Shown in pieces: positions 29,244 through 37,847 of a DNA stretch of 64,000 nt; within the stretch, counting starts at the first letter, position 1, and each line of letters begins with the position of its first letter. The stretch is from Lentzea terrae (GTDB lineage: Bacteria; Actinomycetota; Actinomycetes; Mycobacteriales; Pseudonocardiaceae). The position numbers were made by a program, and so were the translations under genes. A model generated the notes under the pieces. It saw only the letters and a program-made list of their open reading frames with translations, was not told the origin of the DNA and made no database searches. The stretch is from contig NZ_QFWW01000008.1 of NCBI RefSeq assembly GCF_003265345.1, positions 218,290 through 282,289 on the forward strand, read 5' to 3'.

Positions 29244-29577
29244 GGCGGCGGATGATCCTCTCGATCATGGCGGGATCGCCGGCGAGGCCAGCGGCCGGGC
29301 GGTGGATGACCACGTACCGCAGCGCCGCCAGGTCCGCCACGAGCACTCGGGCCACACCGATGTGCAGCCCGAGGATCGCGGCGACCTCCGCCACCGACAT
29401 GGTCTTCGTGCACAGCGCCACGATGTCGCGGCGCTCGAACGACAGGCTCGCGTGCGACGCCGCGCCGAGCTCACTGGTCAGCACCTGGGTCTCGATCTCC
29501 AGGTCGCGGTCGATCGGCTCGGTCCGTCCGGACGTGAGCAGGTACGGCCGCAGCAGCGAGACGTCCGGGTCCGGCAT
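29227..29577 (-). CDS. cvnC: Conservon protein CvnC (DUF742)
   Basis: The 116-aa protein is a DUF742 member: it opens with SLLRPYLLTSGRT and carries a winged-helix-like region (VAALCTKTMSVAEVAAILGL in the close form ALCTKTMSVAEVAAILG) with LGLHIGVARVLVADL. CvnC proteins are part of the conservon complex; they look like DNA-binding folds but no DNA target is established. It begins 3 bases after cvnB and its end overlaps cvnD by 17 bases. Confidence 0.93.
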   Translation of the reverse strand: MPDPDVSLLRPYLLTSGRTEPIDRDLEIETQVLTSELGAASHASLSFERRDIVALCTKTMSVAEVAAILGLHIGVARVLVADLAALRYVVIHRPAAGLAGDPAMIERIIRRLEAIS

Positions 29578-29580
29578 GTC

Positions 29581-30018
29581 CTACCGCCCGACCGTGAACT
29601 TGAGTTCCTCGATCACCTGCGGGGTGAGGACGGCGCTGGCGCGGTTGGCGAACATCGCCATCTCGTAGCCGATCGTGCCGAGACTGGCCTGTTTGGACGC
29701 CAGCACGCCGAGCGCGCAGCCGATGCTGATGGTGCAGACCATGAGGTAGCCCTGCCCCAGCTCGACGATGACCTTGTCCGGTGTGCCGAGCGGGTGGCAG
29801 TCGGCGACGCCGCCCGCGAGGCTCAGCATCGCCGACGTGATCGCCGCCAGCCGGTCGGCGTTCTCCCGCACCAGTTTCGACGACGTCGCGATGAGCAGAC
29901 CGTCGGCGGACACGGCGATCGCAGCGAGGGCGCCAGGGGTCCCTTGTGCGAAGCGGGTCACGAGCCAGTTGAAGTTCTGTGCCTCGACGCTCGTCCGTGC
30001 GGCGGGAAGCGCGGTCAT
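29581..30018 (-). CDS. cvnB: Conservon roadblock/LC7 protein CvnB
   Basis: The 145-aa protein belongs to the roadblock/LC7 family: FNWLVTRFAQGTPGALAAIA, SADGLLIATSS and a central GYLMVCTISIGCALGVLA strand-helix. In conservons it probably acts as a GTPase-activating or scaffold partner of CvnD, as MglB does for MglA. Its ATG at 30018 overlaps the cvnA stop by 4 bases (ATGA), so translation is coupled. Confidence 0.93.
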   Translation of the reverse strand: MTALPAARTSVEAQNFNWLVTRFAQGTPGALAAIAVSADGLLIATSSKLVRENADRLAAITSAMLSLAGGVADCHPLGTPDKVIVELGQGYLMVCTISIGCALGVLASKQASLGTIGYEMAMFANRASAVLTPQVIEELKFTVGR

Positions 30019-32309
30019 TCGCTGCCTTCTCTCGTGGGTTGCGTGCCTGCTCCGGCGGCGGCGCCCAGTGCCAGGCCGTTGGCGAACGCGTCGAGCGCGG
30101 CTCGTTCGGCGGCGGGGTCGCGCTGCTGCCAGGAGGCGGTGTTCTCGGGAGCGGGGTCGGCCGGCGCCTCGGGGGTGCGCAGGCTCGGTGCCAGGTTGGC
30201 GCCCGGCACCCGGCGGGTGAGCCCTGCGCGTCCGGCCGGCTCCGGTGTGATCGGGGGCGCCGCAACGGGTTGCGGCACGACCGCCACGCGGGCGATGGCG
30301 GTCGACACCAGCGTGATCTCCGTGGTCAGTTCGCCCGACAGGTGGTCGGGCTGGTCGTTCACCGCGGGCAACGTCGTCGTGGTGTCGGTCATGAACCAGC
30401 CGAAGTCCCTGTCCGGCAACGGTGGCGAGGACATGACCAGTGGCCGCGACGGCGCGTCTTCCCGCGTCTGCAGGTCGGCAGGCACGGTCACCCGCGCGGT
30501 GACGCCGCCGCCCTCGGTCGGGAGCAGTTCGACGGCGAGCGAGTGCCTGCGCGCCAACCTGCCCACCACGAACAGGCCGAGCACTCTGGTCGGCGCGATG
30601 TCCAGGCGCTCGCGTTCCACCAGGCGCAGGTTCTCCTCGGCGAGGGCGGCCTCGGTCATCCCGATGCCGTGGTCGACGATCCGCACGACGCAGGACCCGT
30701 CGGCCGTGCGTGCGACGTCGACCTCCACAGTGGACTCCGGCGGCGAGAACGAGGTCGCGTTGTCCAGCAGTTCGGCGAACAACAGGATCAGGTCCGTCCC
30801 GGCCGAGGACGTCACCCTGTTCTTGCCGACGGTGCCGAGCCGGACCCGTTGGTAGTCCTCGATCTCCGCCAGCGCCGAGCGCAGCACGGTGCCGAGAGTC
30901 ATCGGTCCGGCGAACCCGCCGTCCTCGCGGGCGCCCGCGATCACGAGCAGGTTGTCGGCCGTGCGCCGCAACCGGGTGGAGAGGTGGTCGAGCTGGTACA
31001 GGCTGGCGAGCAGCCGCTCGTTCTGCTCGTCGCGCTCCAGTTCGTCGACGAGGGCGAGCTGCCTGCCGACGAGGCTGCGCGTGCGCTTGGCGACGTTGGC
31101 GAACATCAAGCTCACGTTGCGTCGCGTGATCGCCTGCCGTTCCACGAGCTGCGCCGCCGTGCCCTGCACGCGGTTGAACGCCTCGGCGAGGCGGCCCAGC
31201 TCGTTGCCGGACGAGACCTCGATCTCGTGCAGCCGAGGCACCTGCTGGTCGGGCACCTCGGTGTCGGTGACGCGCACCAGTTCCCGGCCGGCGAGATCGG
31301 CCACCGCGCCCGCCGCGTCGGTGAGCTTGCGCAACGGGGTGGCGATCGAGCGGCGGACGGCGATCGCGAGCCACCCGACCAGGACGAGCAGCGCGGCACC
31401 GCCGGCACCCACCGTCCACGCGACGGCGTTCGCCCAGCCCGCGCGTGCCGCGGCCGCGGCGGTGATCTCGTCGGTGACCTGGTCCTGCGCGACCTTGCGC
31501 AGCTCGGCCTGCGCGGTCACGGCGGCCAACGCCTCCGCCGCGAACGCCGGGCTCGGCTGGCCAGGCAACCGAGAGGCGAGCTCGTCGACCCGGCGAGCTT
31601 CGGGTCCTTCTTCCACCGTCACGGCCAGCGCCGCGTGGTCCGCGTCGGCCTGCTGCACGAACCGCTCGGTGAACGCACGGGCCTGCATCACGGCGTCGTT
31701 GTGCAGGTCCTGGCCTGTCTGCCTCCTCGTCGCGGCGATGATCATCCCGGTGTCGCGCAGGGAGTGCTGCTCGGTGGCGCGCAGCAGGGCTTCGAGCGCG
31801 GTGAGCTGTCGCGTGCCCTCCGCGTCGCCGGTGGGTTGCGGGACCAGGCGCAGCGAGTCGATGACCGCGGTGATGACGGCGTGGTACGTCCGCGCGACGC
31901 CGTCGGACGAGGCGCCGCCGCGCAGGGCGTTCTGCCGCAGTCCGGTCAGCGAACCCAGCCGCACCAACGCGTTCGTGAGCTCGTCGGACATGGAGTCCCC
32001 GAGCACGGCGCGCACGTTCCCGGCCGCCCTGTCCACGTTTGCGTGCTGGCGCTTCAGGTTCTCGCCGTCGTTGCCGGGAGACGCGAGGTGCGCGGCCGTG
32101 AGCACGCGTTCCTGTTGCAGCTCCCAGATCAGGTTCCCCAGTTCGCGCACGTGCCGTGCGGACTCGGCGGTACCCGCGGCCGATCGCGCGTCCCCGGCCT
32201 GACCGAGCAGGAACGGCACCGCCACGACCACCGCCGCGACCAGTCCTGGCACGATCAGCAGGTTCAGCTTCCGTCCGATGGAGTGCCCGTGGAGCACGCG
32301 CCGCATCAC
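30015..32309 (-). CDS. cvnA: NIT-domain sensor histidine kinase-like protein CvnA
   Basis: The ~764-aa membrane protein has a first membrane helix (residues ~16-36), a large extracytoplasmic helical NIT (nitrate/nitrite-sensing) type domain (~40-290), a second helix (~300-320), a HAMP-like segment, and a HATPase_c domain with LFAELLDNATSFSPPEST (N box), VRIVDHGIGM (G1) and a GLFVVGRLARRH segment. It lacks a classic H-box His in the dimerisation region (NVAKRTRSLVGRQLALVDEL), as other CvnA proteins do. The C-terminal ~140 residues are Pro/Ala-rich. GTG 32309 overlaps the ABC ATPase stop, tying the sensor to an importer. Confidence 0.92.
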   Translation of the reverse strand: MMRRVLHGHSIGRKLNLLIVPGLVAAVVVAVPFLLGQAGDARSAAGTAESARHVRELGNLIWELQQERVLTAAHLASPGNDGENLKRQHANVDRAAGNVRAVLGDSMSDELTNALVRLGSLTGLRQNALRGGASSDGVARTYHAVITAVIDSLRLVPQPTGDAEGTRQLTALEALLRATEQHSLRDTGMIIAATRRQTGQDLHNDAVMQARAFTERFVQQADADHAALAVTVEEGPEARRVDELASRLPGQPSPAFAAEALAAVTAQAELRKVAQDQVTDEITAAAAARAGWANAVAWTVGAGGAALLVLVGWLAIAVRRSIATPLRKLTDAAGAVADLAGRELVRVTDTEVPDQQVPRLHEIEVSSGNELGRLAEAFNRVQGTAAQLVERQAITRRNVSLMFANVAKRTRSLVGRQLALVDELERDEQNERLLASLYQLDHLSTRLRRTADNLLVIAGAREDGGFAGPMTLGTVLRSALAEIEDYQRVRLGTVGKNRVTSSAGTDLILLFAELLDNATSFSPPESTVEVDVARTADGSCVVRIVDHGIGMTEAALAEENLRLVERERLDIAPTRVLGLFVVGRLARRHSLAVELLPTEGGGVTARVTVPADLQTREDAPSRPLVMSSPPLPDRDFGWFMTDTTTTLPAVNDQPDHLSGELTTEITLVSTAIARVAVVPQPVAAPPITPEPAGRAGLTRRVPGANLAPSLRTPEAPADPAPENTASWQQRDPAAERAALDAFANGLALGAAAGAGTQPTREGSE

Positions 32310-33055
32310 CTGGTCACCCCGCAGCGGACCATGTCCTCGACGGACGCGCGCAACGCCAGGAACGCGGGCGTGCGCTTGACCGCGAGATCCCTGTCCTCCG
32401 CGAGCGGGACGCGGACCTCGGCGGCGACGCGACCGGGGTCGCTCGCGAGCACGACGACCCTGGTGCCGAGGAACACGGCCTCCTCGACGTCGTGGGTGAC
32501 CATGAGCACGGTGGTGCCCGTGTCGAGCCAGATCTGCCTGATCAACAGCTGCATGTCCTCCTTCGTCTGCACGTCGAGCGCGCCGAACGGTTCGTCGAGC
32601 AGCAGCACGTCCGGTTCGCAGACCAGCGCCCGCGCGATCGCGACACGCTGCTGCTGGCCGCCCGACAGCCGGCGCGGCAGCGACCGCCGCACGCCCGCGA
32701 GGCCGGTCTCCGCGAGGTACCAGTCGACCCTGCGGTCACGCTCGGCGGTGTCCAGCGCGAGCAGCTCGAGTCCAAAAGCGACATTGCGCTCCACGGTGCG
32801 CCACGGGTAGAGCGATCCGTTCTGGAAGACCAAGCCGCGGTCGGGCCCGGGCCCGGTGATCGGATGACCGTCGACGGTGATCTCGCCCGTGGTAGGCATC
32901 ATGAGCCCGGCGACCAGCGACAGCAGGGTCGACTTCCCCGAACCGCTCGCGCCGACGACGCAGAGGAACTCGCGCGGCGACACCGTGAGGTTCACCCCGT
33001 CCAGCGCAAGCTTCTGACCGTATTCCTTGGAAACATCGGTGAGTGCCAACGTCAT
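32306..33055 (-). CDS. ABC transporter ATPase, nitrate/sulfonate/taurine type
   Basis: The 249-aa ATPase has Walker A GASGSGKST (residues ~35-43), a Q-loop LVFQNGSLYPWRTV, the signature LSGGQQQR, Walker B VLLLDEPFGALD and the H-loop MVTHDVEEAVFLG. The sequence pattern is that of NrtD/SsuB/TauB-type importers. It overlaps the permease gene by 4 bases and the cvnA gene by about 4 bases, so the importer and the conservon are one translationally coupled unit. Confidence 0.95.
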   Translation of the reverse strand: MTLALTDVSKEYGQKLALDGVNLTVSPREFLCVVGASGSGKSTLLSLVAGLMMPTTGEITVDGHPITGPGPDRGLVFQNGSLYPWRTVERNVAFGLELLALDTAERDRRVDWYLAETGLAGVRRSLPRRLSGGQQQRVAIARALVCEPDVLLLDEPFGALDVQTKEDMQLLIRQIWLDTGTTVLMVTHDVEEAVFLGTRVVVLASDPGRVAAEVRVPLAEDRDLAVKRTPAFLALRASVEDMVRCGVTR

Positions 33056-33909
33056 GCGGCCCACCGCCCCACTCGAGCGCGCACCAGGCGCAGGGCCACG
33101 TCGATCGTCACACCGATGACGCCGATCACGACGAGCACCGCGAAGATCTTGTCCGTCTGCAGAAACCGTTGCGCGCGAACGATCCGGTACCCGAGCCCGG
33201 CCGTGGAGTTGACCAGCTCCGCCACCACCACGAAGTTCCACGCCGCCGCCGCGTTGACGCGAACAGCGTCGATGATGCCCGGCAACGAGTGCGGCACCAC
33301 GACCTTGCGCAACACCTCGCCCCGGCGCGCGCCGAGCGTGTAGGAGACGTCGATGAGAGGCCGCGGCACACCCCGCACGACATCGGCGGTCATCAGCGTG
33401 TTGAAGAAGACCGTGCCGATGAACAGGATCGCGATCTTGGACGGTTCGCCGAGCCCGAGCCAGATGATGAGCAACGGGATGAACGCGCTGGCGGGCAGGT
33501 ACCGCAGCAGCCCGATCAACGGCTCGAACGCCGCCTGCCCGGCCTGGAAGGCGCCCATCAGGATGCCGAGCGGCACCGACACCAGCACGGCGAGCCCGAA
33601 GCCTTGCAGCACGCGCCGGGTGGTCGTCCACACGTCCACGGCGAGCTCGCCCGAGCGCGCCGTCTCCCAGCCGGCGGACACCACGGCGCCCGGCGGCGGC
33701 AGGAAGGTTGCGGGTACGGCACCGCTCGCGCTGAGCACCACCCACGCGGAGAACGGCACGGCCAGTGAGAGGACGGTGAGGATGGTGGTGGCGCGGCGGG
33801 AGATCGGTGTGCGGATGGTGAGCGCGGTGCGGCGCGGGCGGGTGCGGCGGGGGAGCGGTGGCCACGTGGTGCGGACGTCCGGGGTGCGGTCGGCCAGCGC
33901 GGTCCTCAT
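33052..33909 (-). CDS. ABC transporter permease, nitrate/sulfonate/taurine type
   Basis: The 285-aa permease has six membrane helices after a basic N-terminus and the EAA-like loop GARRGEVLRKVVVPHSLPGI (residues ~198-217), which docks to the ATPase. The fold is BPD_transp_1, as in SsuC/NrtB/TauC. The ATG at 33909 overlaps the binding-protein gene by four bases, and the 3' end overlaps the ATPase gene by four. Confidence 0.94.
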   Translation of the reverse strand: MRTALADRTPDVRTTWPPLPRRTRPRRTALTIRTPISRRATTILTVLSLAVPFSAWVVLSASGAVPATFLPPPGAVVSAGWETARSGELAVDVWTTTRRVLQGFGLAVLVSVPLGILMGAFQAGQAAFEPLIGLLRYLPASAFIPLLIIWLGLGEPSKIAILFIGTVFFNTLMTADVVRGVPRPLIDVSYTLGARRGEVLRKVVVPHSLPGIIDAVRVNAAAAWNFVVVAELVNSTAGLGYRIVRAQRFLQTDKIFAVLVVIGVIGVTIDVALRLVRARVGRWAA

Positions 33910-34892
33910 CTCTGCACCGCCTTCACGAACCTGTCGTCGAACAGCCCGTCCAGCGACGGCCGGTTCTGCGTGAGCCCGGTGCTGACCAGGAAGTCCGCGA
34001 TCTTCCCCGCCTGGTGGTTGAGGTGCGTGGGGGTGACCCCCGGCGTGAACGCGTCGAGGTTCTGCCGCAACGTGAAGATGCTCGTGCCGGCGTCGTAGCT
34101 CTCGTAGTCGCCGGTGCTCACGCCGCCGCGTGCGGCCATGATCTCGACGGCCCGGTCGTGGTTCTGCTTGATCCAGTCGAGCGTGTCGAACCACGTGTCG
34201 ACCAACGCCTGGGCGGCCTCCGGGCGGTCCTTCGCGAGCGTGCTGGACACGACGAGGTGGTCGGGGATGGCGCCGGGGAACTCGGCGGAGGTCGCGATCG
34301 CGCGGCTGCCGGGTCGTTGCAGTGCGGTGGTCGTGAACGGGGCGAAGGCGCCCACGGCGTCGACCTTGCCCGCGACGAAGGCGGCTGCGGCAGCGTCGGT
34401 GGCCAGCGGTACCAGCTCGATGTCCTTTTGCGACAGACCGGCTTCGGTCAACGCGAGCAGCAGCAGGTAGTGGTCGACGGTGCCCTGCTCGACGGCGACC
34501 TTCTTGCCCTTCAGGTCGGCAATGGCGGAGATGCCCTCACGGGCGATCACCTGGTCGTTGCCCGTGGAGTTGTCGTTGACGAGGACGATCGTCTGGCGCG
34601 CGCCACCGCTGACCGACGCGAGCGTGTCGTTGAGCGTCTGGCTGTTGGCGTCGATCGCGCCGCTCGACAACGCGTTGAGGCTGTCGGTGTAGCTGTCGAA
34701 GTACTTCAGCTCGACGTCGATGCCGTTGCGGCGGAAGAAGTCTTGTTCCTGGGCGACCTGCCACGGGAACCAGCCGGGCCACGCGCTGAACCCCAGCGTG
34801 ATCTTGCCCGCGGATGTCGGGGCCGATGTGCAGGCTGTGGCGCACAGCAACATGAGTGCGATCAAGAAACGGCTGATGCGGCGGGAAATCAA
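33906..34892 (-). CDS. ABC transporter substrate-binding lipoprotein, NrtA/SsuA type
   Basis: The 328-aa protein has a signal peptide with a lipobox-like LLCATACTS (Cys21) and the two-lobe binding-protein pattern of NMT1/SsuA proteins (LGFSAWPGWFPWQVAQEQDFF, LKGKKVAVEQGTVDHYLL). The ligand could be nitrate, sulfonate, a thiamine precursor or a related anion; the sequence does not decide. The start is TTG at 34892, supported by AGGAG seven bases upstream; no ATG fits the signal peptide better. It is the first gene of a seven-gene operon ending with a conservon. Confidence 0.92.
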   Translation of the reverse strand: MISRRISRFLIALMLLCATACTSAPTSAGKITLGFSAWPGWFPWQVAQEQDFFRRNGIDVELKYFDSYTDSLNALSSGAIDANSQTLNDTLASVSGGARQTIVLVNDNSTGNDQVIAREGISAIADLKGKKVAVEQGTVDHYLLLLALTEAGLSQKDIELVPLATDAAAAAFVAGKVDAVGAFAPFTTTALQRPGSRAIATSAEFPGAIPDHLVVSSTLAKDRPEAAQALVDTWFDTLDWIKQNHDRAVEIMAARGGVSTGDYESYDAGTSIFTLRQNLDAFTPGVTPTHLNHQAGKIADFLVSTGLTQNRPSLDGLFDDRFVKAVQR

Positions 34893-35430
34893 ACCGAACT
34901 CCTGTGAGATTCTGTTGTGGGGGAGTGCTATTCGCCCGCGGGGCGAGGAAGGTGCCTGGTTGCCGGTGGCTGGGCCTCGCGTTCGACGGCGTTGCGAGCC
35001 TGCGTGCCGTAATTTTCGTACAACGGTCAGTCACCGGTCTCAGTCATCTGTCTGCACGCTTCCTGTGCACATTCTCAGTGCACCGAATGCGGAGGTCCCC
35101 GGAGACTCCGTGTTCTTTTACATGCACCTGGACGAAAAGCTCGCGAATCCAGGATCAATTGAGGTCGCCAAGACTAGCCCCTGTGCGCAACCCCTTCGGT
35201 TCGTGCTCGGGTTCTCGAATGGGGCAACGACTTCCTGTACTTCCCGTCCTCGTTTCGCAATGCATCCGTGTGGCCTGCGGAGTTGGCATAAGAATGGTCT
35301 GAGCCAATGTGGTTCCGGTTCGCAGAACTACGATGTTTGAGTCCAATCGGGTGATTTGGCGAGAGCGGGCTCGACCAGGCGTCCTGCTGTCCTGTAACTA
35401 GTTGCATGAAACTAGTTGCAGGAGGCCGGG
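34893..35430. other. AT-richer intergenic region upstream of two divergent operons
   Basis: About 540 bases separate the ABC/conservon operon from the FAD oxidoreductase operon. The part from ~35030 to ~35400 has markedly lower GC than its surroundings. I see no convincing gene or RNA; open frames here have poor codon bias. The tandem operator at 35393-35420 lies at its right end, and the promoter of the leftward operon must lie at its left end. Confidence 0.5.
35393..35420. promoter_or_regulatory. Tandem 14-bp near-palindromes, probable operator
   Basis: TGTAACTAGTTGCA (35393-35406) is followed without a gap by TGAAACTAGTTGCA (35407-35420). Each is one base from the palindrome TGCAACTAGTTGCA and holds the perfect core AACTAGTT. 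The block ends just before the GGAGG ribosome site of the FAD oxidoreductase gene. It is a good candidate binding site for a dimeric repressor, possibly the LacI-type protein at 37825 or a GntR-type protein elsewhere. Confidence 0.65.
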
Positions 35431-36492
35431 ATGAAGGTCGTCGTGGTGGGTGCCGGTGTCTACGGAGCGGCCGTGGGAGCGGCACTGGTTCGTCGCGGCG
35501 CGACGGTGACGGTCGTCGACGCCGGTGCGCCGGGTTCGGGGACGTCCGGTGCGACGTTCTCGTGGGTCAACTCGCGCAACAAACAGCCGCTGGTCTATCA
35601 CGAGCTCAACGTCGCGGGAATGGCGGCGCACCGACGGCTGGCGGCCGAGTTCCCGCTCGGCGACTGGTACCACGGTGGTGGCGGCATCGAATGGACCACC
35701 GACGAAACAGCGCTGCGTGCGAAGGTCGACGCACTTCTCGCGCTCGGCTACGAGGCCAAGTGGCTGACCCGTGCCGAGACGCTCGAACTGGAACCGGGCA
35801 TCGATCCGGACCGGCTTCCGTCCGGTGGAACCGCGTACTTCCCCGGCGAGGCGTGGGTCGAGCCGAGACGCCTGATCGCACATCTGCTGTCGGCGAAAGT
35901 CGAAGTGGTCGCCGATGACGCCGTGATCGGGCTCGACCTGATCGGCGACGTGGTGCGGTCCGTGCGGCTGGCGTCCGGGCGGGTGCTCACCGCGGACGTG
36001 GTCGTGAACTGCGCGGGGCCACAGGCTGCCGAGGTGGCCGCGCTGGCCGGGCTGGCGCTGCCGATGCGCAACCTGCCCTGCGTGCTCGTGTACAGCTCGC
36101 CGGTCGCGGTGCCGCTGTCGAGGGTCGTGCACGCCCCGAACGTCCACTTGCGACCGGAAGGTGGCGGCCGGATTCTGCTGCACTCCGGCGAGGTCGACCA
36201 GGGCGGGCAGGAGGCGGTCGAGCGGTTGGTGCGGGACGCCGCGTCGCTCTACCCCGGGATGCGAGCGGCGACGGTCGAGAGCGTGCGCAAGGGGCAGCGG
36301 CCGATTCCCGGCGACGGGCTGCCCGTGCTCGGGCGGGTCGCGGACGTGCGCAACTACTTCTTCGCCGTGTCGCACAGCGGAGTGACGTTGTGTTTGCACG
36401 CGGGGGAGCTCGTCGCTGACGAGGTGCTCGGTGAGAACCGCGACGACGCGCTGGCACCGTTCCGCTTCGAGCGGTTCGAGGAGTCGCGATGA
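35431..36492 (+). CDS. FAD-dependent oxidoreductase, DAO (glycine/D-amino acid oxidase) family
   Basis: The 353-aa protein begins directly with the FAD-binding motif VVVVGAGVYGAAVGAALVRR (residues 3-22) and has the DAO-family segments SGATFSWVNSRN and, near the C-terminus, RKGQRPIPGDGLPVLG and FFAVSHSGVTLCLHAGELVA. It probably oxidises an amine or amino acid. The ATG at 35431 with GGAGG is chosen over the TTG at 35416, which lies inside the operator repeats. It is the first gene of an operon with an amidohydrolase (4-base overlap) and a LacI regulator, suggesting catabolism of a nitrogen compound. Confidence 0.9.
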   Translation: MKVVVVGAGVYGAAVGAALVRRGATVTVVDAGAPGSGTSGATFSWVNSRNKQPLVYHELNVAGMAAHRRLAAEFPLGDWYHGGGGIEWTTDETALRAKVDALLALGYEAKWLTRAETLELEPGIDPDRLPSGGTAYFPGEAWVEPRRLIAHLLSAKVEVVADDAVIGLDLIGDVVRSVRLASGRVLTADVVVNCAGPQAAEVAALAGLALPMRNLPCVLVYSSPVAVPLSRVVHAPNVHLRPEGGGRILLHSGEVDQGGQEAVERLVRDAASLYPGMRAATVESVRKGQRPIPGDGLPVLGRVADVRNYFFAVSHSGVTLCLHAGELVADEVLGENRDDALAPFRFERFEESR

Positions 36493-37847
36493 CGATCGTC
36501 GTGCGTGGCTGCGACCTCGTCGACGGCCGGGGCACCGAACGGCGGAGCGGGGTCGACATCGTCATCGAGGGTGACACGATCCGGGAGATCCTGGAGCCGG
36601 GAAGCCGCGCCTACCCGGCGGCGGAAGTCGTTGCCGCAGAGGGAATGCTGGTGATTCCCGGCCTGATCAACAACCACACGCACGGCACCGCGCACGGCCC
36701 GCTGTTCCCCAGCGGCCACGAACCGTTGCCCGTCGCGCAGGTGAACGCGAACCTCGACCGGCACCTGCTGGAAGGCACGACGACGGTGCTCTGCGTCGAC
36801 GGGTTCATCACCGCGGAAGCCGTTGCCGCGACTGACGAAGCGCACCCGGTGAACGTGAAGGCGGCCTCCTGCAACACACCCGCGTGCCTGAAGGCGGCGA
36901 CCATCGCCGACGGAAGCGGGCTCACCGAGGCGCATCGGGCCCTTACCGCCCGCCAGGCCGTGGCCGAAGGCGCGGTCGCGCTGGGTGAGATCGGCGCGGG
37001 ACACACGCTCGGCGGAGGTGGCGCGAGCTACCTGTACATCCCCGAGCAGATCGCCCGGCGCACCGGCGTGACAGTCACGGCGTTGCAGGCGAACGAGCTG
37101 AAGGTCGCGGTGCTGGGCAGGCACATCAGGACGTCGGCGTTCGACCGTGACACGGTGGAGGAGGCGCTCGCGAGCGCCGGCCTGACCGGACTGCTGTCCG
37201 TCGACGACGCCCGCGAGATCGTGTCCGGCGTGGTTCTGCCCGCGTTCGACGTCGCGCTGCGCGGCTTGGCCGAAGCGGCCGACCAGGCCCGGGAGCTGGA
37301 CGTTCCGGTGCTCGTGCACAACGCGGCCGCGTCGATGACGCAGGTCGCCTCGATCGCCAGAACGGACGTGCGGCTGATCGCCGGACACTCCAACCACCCC
37401 AGCTTCACCATGCGGGAGGCCGTGGACCACGCGGAGTGGTTGAAGGAACGGGGAGTGGTGATCGATGTGTCCGTTCTGGACACTTTCGGCGGTCAGCGGC
37501 CGGACATGATCCCGTTGCTCTACGCCATGTTCGAGGCCGGGCTGGTGGACACGATCTCGACCGACTACGCGGCCGGCCACCACGACCCGATCCTGCTGGC
37601 GATCGACCGGGCCACCAAGGCGGGCGTGGTGACCCTGCCCGCCGCCATCGCGATGGCCACCTCCACCGTCGCCGACACGTTCCCGGGTCTCGCCCCGCGG
37701 CGTGGCCGGATCGTGCCGGGCGCGATCGCCGACCTGGTGGTGACCGACCCGGCGGCGCTCGAGAATGTCCGGACCGTCATGATCGGTGGCAAGATCGTCG
37801 TGCGGGAAGGCAGGCGGGTCACGGATGAAGCGAGTCACGATCGGTGA
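36489..37847 (+). CDS. Metal-dependent amidohydrolase family protein
   Basis: The 452-aa protein has the amidohydrolase barrel: the first metal motif in GLINNHTHGTAHG (HxH), His in AGHSNHPSF, and the catalytic Asp in ISTDYAAGHHD. The N- and C-terminal beta-sandwich (VVRGCDLVDGRGT; GRIVPGAIADLVVTDP) is complete. It resembles enamidase, dihydroorotase-like and deaminase branches; the substrate is not determined. It overlaps the upstream oxidoreductase by 4 bases (ATGA) and the downstream LacI gene by 23 bases, forming a tight catabolic operon. Confidence 0.88.
   Translation: MTIVVRGCDLVDGRGTERRSGVDIVIEGDTIREILEPGSRAYPAAEVVAAEGMLVIPGLINNHTHGTAHGPLFPSGHEPLPVAQVNANLDRHLLEGTTTVLCVDGFITAEAVAATDEAHPVNVKAASCNTPACLKAATIADGSGLTEAHRALTARQAVAEGAVALGEIGAGHTLGGGGASYLYIPEQIARRTGVTVTALQANELKVAVLGRHIRTSAFDRDTVEEALASAGLTGLLSVDDAREIVSGVVLPAFDVALRGLAEAADQARELDVPVLVHNAAASMTQVASIARTDVRLIAGHSNHPSFTMREAVDHAEWLKERGVVIDVSVLDTFGGQRPDMIPLLYAMFEAGLVDTISTDYAAGHHDPILLAIDRATKAGVVTLPAAIAMATSTVADTFPGLAPRRGRIVPGAIADLVVTDPAALENVRTVMIGGKIVVREGRRVTDEASHDR

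Noticed and set aside
28903..32810. Very long plus-strand frames opposite the conservon and ABC ATPase
   Set aside because: They arise from high GC content opposite cvnA-cvnD and the ATPase; no ribosome sites and no protein families match.
34720..35340. Open reading frames on both strands of the 34.9-35.4 kb region
   Set aside because: Codon use lacks the third-position GC bias of the real genes, the proteins have no recognisable pattern, and the frame overlaps the binding-protein gene; better read as promoter DNA.
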